NCBI GenBank assembly: GCA_023249165.1
Contig: JAHFDE010000059.1
Coordinates: forward strand, 1 to 11,748
Direction of reading: 5' to 3'
Length of the DNA: 11,748 nt
Source: Candidatus Methylomirabilota bacterium
Lineage (GTDB): Bacteria > Methylomirabilota > Methylomirabilia > Methylomirabilales > CSP1-5
The first letter of the stretch is position 1; each line of letters starts with the position of its first letter. The position numbers and the translations under genes were made by a program. Positions 7,093 to 11,748 of the stretch are shown here, piece after piece. The notes beneath the pieces are model-generated. The model had not been told where the DNA came from, made no database searches, and saw only the letters and a list, made by a program, of their open reading frames with translations.

Positions 7093-8550
7093 TCAAAGAG
7101 AGCGTCGTCGTTCGACGGCGAGCCGATAGAGCCGCTCGTACTCCCTGGCGGGTCGCTCCCAGGAGAAGTCAGCCGCCATAGCGTTCTTCATGAGGCGCCT
7201 CCAGACAGCCTTGTCATGGAACAGGGCGATCGCCTGCCGGACAGTCTCAAGGAGATCCCCGGCCTCGGCCTTGTTGAAGGTAAAGCCGTTCCCTGTGCCC
7301 GCACCGGGATCGAAGGGGATGATGGTATCATGAAGACCCCCTGTGGCCCGGACGACGGGGATGGTGCCGTACGCCAGGCCGTACATCTGGTTCAGACCGC
7401 ACGGCTCATACCGGGAGGGGATGAGAACGACATCCGCCCCGGCCACGATCTTATGACTCAGCGCCACATCAAAGCGGACCTGTACCGCGAGCCGGTCGGG
7501 AAATCTCCGGTGCAGATTCTGCAGCGCTCGCTCGAGCTCCACGTCCCCCGTCCCGAGCAGGACTATTTGCACATCGAGGCTCAGGAGTCGCTCCGCAGTC
7601 GCCACGATGAGGTCGATCCCCTTCTGGTATACAAGCCGTGAGACTACACCCAACAGGGGGGCGTCTGCACGGGTTGACAGTCCCACCATTTCCTGAATAT
7701 CCCGCTTACAGGCCGCCTTGCCAGCGAGATCCTCGGGCGAATAGGTGCCCACGAGATGAGGATCCGTCCGGGGATTCCAGTCCTGGTAGTCCACGCCGTT
7801 CAGCACGCCGGAGAGGTCCCCCGCCCGCTGCCGCAGCACCGGGTCGAGGCCGTACCCGAACTCCGGCGTCTGGATCTCCTGGCTGTACGTGAGACTCACG
7901 GTGCTCAGGAGGTCGGCGAACACCAACCCGGCCTTCAGGAAATTGACCTTTCCCCAGAACTCCACGCCGCCAGGAGTGAAGAGGTCTCCCGGGAGACCGG
8001 TGAGAGGGAAGACCGCGGCGGGGAAGACCCCCTGGTAGCCCAGGTTGTGGATCGTCAGCAGGCTGGCGACATCCGCAAAGTACGGGTCGCTGCCGTACAC
8101 CGTCTTCACGTATGCCGGGATAAGACCGCTCTGCCAATCGTGGCAGTGGATGACGTCGGGCTGAAGGTCAAGCACCTTGACGGCTTCGAGGACCCCGCGG
8201 GAGAAAAAAATAAACCGCCCGGCGTTATCGGGATAATCTGCTCCCTCCTCCTGGTACAGCCCTTCGCGATCGTAGAACCCGTCGTGATCAAGGAGGATGA
8301 CGCGGACGCCTTCCCTCTGCCCTTCCCAGAGGCGCGCGACCTCCGTTCGATCTCCCAGGGGCACCCGGATCTCCTCCGGGCGACTCGTGAACAGATGTCT
8401 CTCGAGATCGATGGTCCGGTATTTGGGGAGAAAGGCCGTGACCTGATGCTTAAGCCCCGCCAGGACGGCCGGCAAGGCCCCAGCCACATCGCCCAATCCG
8501 CCCGTCTGGGCAAACGGTGTCATCTCCGAAGCGACCGAGGCGACCCGCAT
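7093..8550 (-). CDS. glgA: Glycogen synthase (ADP-glucose type, GT5)
   Basis: Transfers glucose from ADP-glucose to the growing alpha-1,4-glucan in glycogen synthesis (cytoplasm). The 485-aa product starts at ATG 8550 with CAGGGAGG just upstream. It shows the GT5 layout: the N-terminal nucleotide-sugar loop FAQTGGLGDVAGALP (13-27), HCHDWQSGLIPAY (135-147), TIHNLGYQG (166-174), NGVDYQDWNP (251-260), then the second Rossmann half with SRLVYQKG (304-311) and the catalytic-site segment SRYEPCGLNQMYGLAYGT (379-396) and ATGGLHDT. Length matches bacterial GlgA (about 480). One oddity is that the usual KTGGL lysine at position 15 is glutamine. The open frame extends to 8661, but that upstream part contains a strong promoter. 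No other glycogen gene (glgB, glgC, glgP) is in the window. Confidence 0.95.
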   Translation of the reverse strand: MRVASVASEMTPFAQTGGLGDVAGALPAVLAGLKHQVTAFLPKYRTIDLERHLFTSRPEEIRVPLGDRTEVARLWEGQREGVRVILLDHDGFYDREGLYQEEGADYPDNAGRFIFFSRGVLEAVKVLDLQPDVIHCHDWQSGLIPAYVKTVYGSDPYFADVASLLTIHNLGYQGVFPAAVFPLTGLPGDLFTPGGVEFWGKVNFLKAGLVFADLLSTVSLTYSQEIQTPEFGYGLDPVLRQRAGDLSGVLNGVDYQDWNPRTDPHLVGTYSPEDLAGKAACKRDIQEMVGLSTRADAPLLGVVSRLVYQKGIDLIVATAERLLSLDVQIVLLGTGDVELERALQNLHRRFPDRLAVQVRFDVALSHKIVAGADVVLIPSRYEPCGLNQMYGLAYGTIPVVRATGGLHDTIIPFDPGAGTGNGFTFNKAEAGDLLETVRQAIALFHDKAVWRRLMKNAMAADFSWERPAREYERLYRLAVERRRSL

Positions 8551-8572
8551 GCGCCCTCCCTGAAAACAGGAA

Positions 8573-8596
8573 CGGGGATCAAGACCTTGATCCCCG
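8573..8596. promoter_or_regulatory. 24-bp palindrome in the glgA leader (operator or leader hairpin)
   Basis: CGGGGATCAAG (8573-8583) and CTTGATCCCCG (8586-8596) are perfect reverse complements with only two bases (AC) between them. It would lie about 10-33 nt downstream of the predicted glgA start site and about 23 nt upstream of the glgA ATG. A two-base centre and near-perfect dyad symmetry fit a repressor operator better than an RNA hairpin, although an RNA hairpin with a slightly opened loop is possible. Confidence 0.6.
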
Positions 8597-8611
8597 CCTT
8601 CACTGCAGTCT

Positions 8612-8640
8612 TTTATATCTTGCACCCCCGGCCCTGTCAA
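8612..8640 (-). promoter_or_regulatory. Sigma-70-type promoter of glgA
   Basis: On the minus strand, TTGACA (8640-8635) is a perfect -35 box. A 17-nt spacer (8634-8618) follows, then TATAAA (8617-8612), matching the -10 consensus at five of six positions. Transcription would start near 8605, giving a leader of about 55 nt before the glgA ATG at 8550. Confidence 0.75.
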
Positions 8641-8777
8641 GGCGAAAGGCCGAATGCCCATGCGGTAGGCATCCCGTCCTCACATGCCCAGCCTCTGCTC
8701 TCTTTTTAGGCGGTCGCTCTGAGATCGCTCTTGGGCCGAAAACAGCAAGACCAATGACTTACACCTTCCAGCCGCGC

Positions 8778-8793
8778 TGGCATGCCGGATGCT
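8778..8793 (+). promoter_or_regulatory. Sigma-54 (RpoN) -24/-12 promoter of the amt-glnA operon
   Basis: TGGCATGCCGGATGCT fits the sigma-54 consensus TGGCACG-N4-TTGCW with two mismatches. The invariant GG (8779-8780) and GC (8791-8792) are at the required spacing. The predicted start site is near 8804, about 70 nt before the amt start. Sigma-54 promoters with NtrC-type activators classically drive glnA and amt genes, so context supports the call. No clear NtrC site (TGCACC-N5-GGTGCA) was found upstream. Confidence 0.65.
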
Positions 8794-8860
8794 TACGCGG
8801 GCGAGGACTTTTCGTGTCCAGCACGGAGATTTCGTGCCTCTAACGGCCAACGAAGTCCGA

Positions 8861-8868
8861 AAGGAGGG
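8861..8868 (+). promoter_or_regulatory. Ribosome binding site of amt
   Basis: AAGGAGGG lies 6 nt before the GTG at 8875. This near-perfect site settles the start against the longer open frame from ATG 8782, which would begin inside the sigma-54 promoter. Confidence 0.85.
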
Positions 8869-8874
8869 ACAACG

Positions 8875-10233
8875 GTGTCGAGAAAAGTACGGCTCTGGTT
8901 CTTTATTATTTCTGTCCTTCTTTGGGTTGTAACCCTTTTCGTTCCCTGGGCCGCCTTTGCTCAAGAGGCCCAACAAGCTGCCCCCCCGCCTCCCAAGATC
9001 GATTCGGGCGATACGGCGTGGATGCTGACCTCGGCGGCCCTGGTGCTGATGATGACCATCCCCGGGCTCGCCCTCTTCTACGGGGGCATGGTCCGGAGGA
9101 AGAATGCCCTGGGCACCCTCATGCACAGCTTCATCATCGCGGCCCTGATCAGCGTCCAGTGGGTCCTCTGGGGCTACAGCCTCGCCTTCGGACCCGACAA
9201 AGGAGGGCTGGTCGGCGGCCTCGAATGGCTCGGGCTCACTGGGGTGGGGTTGGACCCCAATCCTGACTATTCCGCGACGATTCCCCACCAGGCGTTTATG
9301 ATCTACCAGCTCATGTTCGCCATCATCACCCCCGCCCTCATCACCGGTGCCTTTGCCGAGCGGATGAAGTTCAGCACCTTCCTGGTCTTCATGCTCTTGT
9401 GGGCCACCTTTATCTACGATCCGCTCGCCCATTGGGTGTGGGGGGTAAAGGGGTGGCTGCGGGAGCTGGGGGCGCTCGATTTCGCCGGGGGGACGGTGGT
9501 GCACATCAGCTCGGGGATCTCGGCCTTGGCCGCCGCCATCCTCATCGGAAGGCGCCGGGGCTACGGCCATGAACCGATGCCTCCCCATAACCTCCCCTTC
9601 ACCGTTCTCGGGGCCTCCCTTCTCTGGGTCGGGTGGTTCGGATTCAACGCGGGAAGCGCACTATCGGCTGGAGGCTTAGCCACCAGCGCCTTTGTCGTCA
9701 CCAACACCGCGACGGCGACAGCCGCCCTCGCCTGGATGTTCACCGAGTGGATCACCCGGGGGAAGCCGACAACCCTCGGAGCGGCCTCCGGCGCGGTGGC
9801 AGGCCTGGTCGCCATCACCCCGGCCTCCGGCTTCGTCGCGCCCCTCCCCTCGATCATCATCGGGCTTGGGGCCGGGGTCTTCTGTTACACCGCTTGTAAT
9901 CTGAAGACGAAGCTCGGCTACGACGACTCCCTGGACGTCGTGGGAGTCCACGGCATAGGCGGGACGTGGGGGGCGTTGGCCACGGGCCTCTTCGCCTCTA
10001 AGGCCATCAATGAGGCGGGAGCGGACGGGCTCTTCTACGGCAATCCTGGCCAGATGAAGGCCCAGTTCATCGCGGTCCTGGCCACGTGGGTCTTGGCCTT
10101 CGTCGGCACCACGATCATCCTGAAGGTCCTCGATGTGGCCATGGGACTCCGGGTCTCGGAGGGAGAGGAGATCCAGGGGCTCGACCTCTCCCAGCATAGC
10201 GAGAGCGCCTATGCCCTGGAGCTTCCAATGTAA
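8875..10233 (+). CDS. amt: Ammonium transporter, Amt family
   Basis: Inner-membrane channel for ammonium uptake, normally a trimer. From GTG 8875 the product is 452 aa. It has a cleavable signal peptide (residues 1-29, ending in AFA before Gln30), then a Pro-rich linker, then DTAWMLTSAALVLMMTIPGLALFYGG as the first channel helix, and about 11 helices in all. Functional residues visible are the pore twin histidines His210 (in DFAGGTVVHISSG) and His359 (in VGVHGIGGTWG), the structural Asp202, and the gate phenylalanine region QLMFAIITPALITGAFAERMKF (145-166). The cytoplasmic tail is short (VSEGEEIQGLDLSQHSESAYALEL), as in Amt proteins that are blocked by PII (GlnK), but no glnK is adjacent. It is first gene of an operon with glnA, preceded by a sigma-54 promoter. 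The stop overlaps the start of a 32-codon frame (TAATG). Confidence 0.95.
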   Translation: MSRKVRLWFFIISVLLWVVTLFVPWAAFAQEAQQAAPPPPKIDSGDTAWMLTSAALVLMMTIPGLALFYGGMVRRKNALGTLMHSFIIAALISVQWVLWGYSLAFGPDKGGLVGGLEWLGLTGVGLDPNPDYSATIPHQAFMIYQLMFAIITPALITGAFAERMKFSTFLVFMLLWATFIYDPLAHWVWGVKGWLRELGALDFAGGTVVHISSGISALAAAILIGRRRGYGHEPMPPHNLPFTVLGASLLWVGWFGFNAGSALSAGGLATSAFVVTNTATATAALAWMFTEWITRGKPTTLGAASGAVAGLVAITPASGFVAPLPSIIIGLGAGVFCYTACNLKTKLGYDDSLDVVGVHGIGGTWGALATGLFASKAINEAGADGLFYGNPGQMKAQFIAVLATWVLAFVGTTIILKVLDVAMGLRVSEGEEIQGLDLSQHSESAYALELPM

Positions 10234-10331
10234 TGGCGAGGAGCGCGGCAAGGGAGCCCATGACCATCACGACGGTGGCCTCTTCAACAACCGCGGCCCT
10301 TCACAGGCCAACGCTCAGAGGAGGGAGATAA
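10233..10331 (+). CDS. Possible 32-aa leader-like small ORF linking amt to glnA
   Basis: ATG at 10233 shares its A with the amt TAA, and the frame runs 32 codons to a TAA at 10329-10331 that shares its last A with the glnA ATG. The product would begin MARSAAREPMTITTV and end LRGGR. It is Ser/Thr/Arg/Ala-rich, with no recognised domain and no resemblance to GlnK/PII. A GGAG at 10218-10221 is 11 nt upstream, a weak ribosome site; coupled re-initiation from amt is conceivable. A 33-codon open frame arises easily by chance in GC-rich DNA, so only the exact start/stop overlaps at both ends argue for it. It may instead be untranslated spacer. Confidence 0.3.
   Translation: MARSAAREPMTITTVASSTTAALHRPTLRGGR
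10319..10326 (+). promoter_or_regulatory. Ribosome binding site of glnA
   Basis: The purine-rich stretch AGGAGGGA directly upstream of ATG 10331 contains a strong Shine-Dalgarno match. glnA can therefore initiate independently of the upstream open frame. Confidence 0.7.
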
Positions 10332-11748
10332 TGACTCCAAAGGAAGTCATCAAGTTCGCGAAGGAGAAAGGGGCAAAGATCGTCGATCTCCGGTTCATCG
10401 ACATGCCCGGGCTCTGGCAGCACTTCTCACTCTCTGTGGCAGAGCTGAACGAGGGACTTTTCGAGGAGGGCATCGGGTTCGACGGCTCATCGATCCGGGG
10501 CTTTCAGCATATCCACGAATCCGACATGCTCCTGGTGCCCGATCCGGCGACCGCCGCCATGGATCCTTCTCTGTCGGTCCCGACCCTTGTCCTCATTTGC
10601 AACGTCAAGGATCCGGTGACGGGCCAGCCCTACAGCCGGGACGCCCGTTATGTCGCCCAGAAGGCCGAGGCCTATCTCAAGCAGACGGGGATCGGCGACA
10701 CCTCCTACTTTGGGCCCGAGCTCGAGTTCTTCATCTTCGACGACGTCCGGTTTGACCAGAGTTATAACTACGGGTTCTACTATATCGACTCCGAAGAGGG
10801 TTTTTGGAACTCCGGCAAGGAGGGGACGCCGGAGCGGCCAAACCTGGGCTACAAGCCCCGCTACAAGCAGGGGTACTTCCCGGTGCCCCCCATGGATAAG
10901 CAACAAGACATCCGGAGTGAGATGGTGTTGGCCCTGGAGAGCGTGGGGGTGAAGTGCGAGGTCCACCACCACGAGGTGGGGACCGCCGGGCAGGCGGAGA
11001 TCGACATGCGCTTTGCCAGCCTGACCCGGATGGCGGATAACGTCATGTGGTACAAATACTGTACCAAGAACGTGGCAAAGAAGTGGGGTAAGACGGTGAC
11101 CTTCATGCCCAAGCCGCTCTTCATGGACAACGGCTCGGGCATGCACGTCCACCAGAGCGTCTGGAAGAAGGGGAAGAACCTCATGTTCGAGTTGGGGGGC
11201 TACGGCGATGTCTCCAAGACCGCCCTCTACTACATCGGGGGGCTCCTCAAGCACGCGGAGGCGCTGTGTGGTTTGGTTGCCCCGACGACCAACAGCTACC
11301 GACGGCTGGTGCCCGGCTACGAGGCGCCGATCAATCTCGTCTACAGCCAGCGCAACCGGAGTGCCTGCGTCCGGATCCCTGTTTACAGCCGAAGCGAAAA
11401 GACCAAGCGGGTCGAGTTCCGGACGCCGGATCCCTCCTGTAACCCCTACCTCTGCTTCGCCGCGATGCTGATGGCGGGCCTGGACGGGATCCAGAACAAG
11501 ATCGACCCGGGGAAGCCGATTGACAAAGACCTGTACGAGCTGGAGCCGGAGGAGGCAGCCAAGGTGAAGCAGCTCCCGGGGAGCCTGGATCGGGTCCTGG
11601 ACGCTTTGGAGGAGGATCATAAGTTCCTGCTGAAGGGGGATGTCTTCACCCCGGACCTGATCGAGACCTGGATTGAGTACAAGCGGAAGAATGAGCTTGA
11701 CCCTGTCCGGCTGCGGCCCCATCCCTGGGAGTTCGCCCTGTACTTTGA
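10331..11748 (+). CDS. glnA: Glutamine synthetase type I, 3' end cut by window edge
   Basis: ATP-dependent synthesis of glutamine from glutamate and ammonium, a cytoplasmic dodecamer. From ATG 10331 there are 472 readable codons and two bases of the next; the frame is still open at the window end, and homologous ends suggest only a few residues are missing. GSI motifs are FDGSSIRGFQHIHESDM (50-66), metal ligands Glu130/Glu132 in GPELEFFIFD, the GYFPVPPMDKQQDIRSEM segment (181-198), MPKPLFMDNGSGMHVHQS (259-276) with His272, NSYRRLVPGYEAP (321-333) with Glu331, and RNRSACVRIP (341-350). KDLYELEPEE at 399-408 matches the adenylylation loop, with Tyr402 as the likely modified tyrosine. This points to the GSI-beta class controlled by GlnE-type adenylyltransferase. 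It lies downstream of amt without a visible terminator between, so the sigma-54 promoter probably drives both. Confidence 0.95.
   Translation, partial: MTPKEVIKFAKEKGAKIVDLRFIDMPGLWQHFSLSVAELNEGLFEEGIGFDGSSIRGFQHIHESDMLLVPDPATAAMDPSLSVPTLVLICNVKDPVTGQPYSRDARYVAQKAEAYLKQTGIGDTSYFGPELEFFIFDDVRFDQSYNYGFYYIDSEEGFWNSGKEGTPERPNLGYKPRYKQGYFPVPPMDKQQDIRSEMVLALESVGVKCEVHHHEVGTAGQAEIDMRFASLTRMADNVMWYKYCTKNVAKKWGKTVTFMPKPLFMDNGSGMHVHQSVWKKGKNLMFELGGYGDVSKTALYYIGGLLKHAEALCGLVAPTTNSYRRLVPGYEAPINLVYSQRNRSACVRIPVYSRSEKTKRVEFRTPDPSCNPYLCFAAMLMAGLDGIQNKIDPGKPIDKDLYELEPEEAAKVKQLPGSLDRVLDALEEDHKFLLKGDVFTPDLIETWIEYKRKNELDPVRLRPHPWEFALYF

Larger units (their letters stand above)
8551..8874. promoter_or_regulatory. 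Divergent control region between glgA and amt (324 bp)
   Basis: No gene is supported in this stretch. From left to right it holds the glgA ribosome site (8551-8562), a 24-bp palindrome (8573-8596), the glgA sigma-70 promoter (8612-8640), and an inverted pair ATGCC/GGCAT (8654-8658 and 8668-8672) whose ATGCCCA recurs 30 bp on (8684-8690). It then holds a direct repeat TCGCTCT (8714-8720, 8725-8731), the sigma-54 element (8778-8793), two overlapping leader hairpins (8811-8837) and the amt ribosome site (8861-8868). The functions of the repeats between 8654 and 8731 are unknown; they are placed where activator sites for the sigma-54 promoter would be expected. Confidence 0.7.

Noticed and set aside
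8551..8661. Longer glgA frame from 8661
   Set aside because: The extension contains the -35/-10 promoter and the palindrome. ATG 8550 has a good ribosome site and gives the canonical GlgA N-terminus.
7756..8709. 317-codon open frame on the plus strand
   Set aside because: It is antisense to glgA and runs through the glgA promoter. The product resembles no family.
8821..8837. NtrC binding site
   Set aside because: GCAC and GTGC half-sites are present but separated by 9 rather than 7 bases. The site lies downstream of the predicted start, so I treat it as a leader hairpin.
8782..8874. Longer amt frame from ATG 8782
   Set aside because: This ATG lies inside the sigma-54 element and upstream of the predicted transcript start. 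The GTG at 8875 has a near-perfect ribosome site and gives a proper signal peptide.
9676..10251. 191-codon minus-strand frame
   Set aside because: It is antisense to amt, Gly/Arg/Asp-rich, with no domain. It is a shadow of codon bias in amt.
10276..10310. Terminator between amt and glnA
   Set aside because: TGGCCT and AGGCCA could pair, but the stem is only 6 bp with a 23-nt loop and has no T run.
10487..11722. 411-codon open frame on the minus strand
   Set aside because: It lies wholly antisense to glnA, whose protein motifs are unmistakable. Long antisense frames are common in GC-rich genes, and the translation has no recognisable domain.

Overview
The window is GC-rich, gene-dense bacterial chromosome with no rRNA, tRNA, CRISPR array, transposase or phage gene. 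The genes are standard metabolic and transport genes. A periplasmic binding protein with a signal peptide, a good sigma-54 promoter and GTG/TTG-type starts suggest a Gram-negative bacterium. The style (liv-type importers, high GC, degenerate intergenic tandem repeats) would suit an uncultivated lineage such as Methylomirabilota/Rokubacteria or a deltaproteobacterium-like group. That placement is a weak inference, because nothing here is a taxonomic marker.

Layout. (1) Positions 15-4851, plus strand: a complete five-gene branched-chain amino acid (liv-type) ABC importer in the order binding protein, permease LivH, permease LivM, ATPase LivG, ATPase LivF. The last four genes overlap head to tail. 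A strong terminator-like hairpin separates the binding protein gene from the rest. (2) Positions 4854-4970: a 117-bp array of thirteen degenerate 9-bp units that fills the gap between two convergent stop codons. (3) Positions 4967-8550, minus strand, read right to left: glycogen synthase glgA, a MATE-family efflux transporter, and a DinB-superfamily protein. A second set of 9-bp repeats, arranged as two inverted arms, lies between glgA and the MATE gene. (4) Positions 8551-8874: a divergent control region with a near-consensus sigma-70 promoter for glgA, a 24-bp palindrome in the glgA leader, and a sigma-54 -24/-12 element facing the amt operon. (5) Positions 8875-11748, plus strand: ammonium transporter amt followed by type I glutamine synthetase glnA, cut by the window end just before its stop. 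A 32-codon open frame joins amt to glnA by TAATG overlaps at both ends; the glnK gene often found next to amt is not here.

Functionally the two plus-strand units concern nitrogen supply: amino acid import, then ammonium uptake and assimilation under a probable sigma-54 promoter. The glycogen synthase gene starts head-to-head with amt, placing a carbon-storage gene beside nitrogen assimilation. I see no defence, mobile or biosynthetic system. The unexplained material is intergenic: the two kinds of 9-bp repeat array, the glgA leader palindrome and the amt-glnA linker frame. Intergenic stretches other than 8551-8874 are all shorter than 300 bases.
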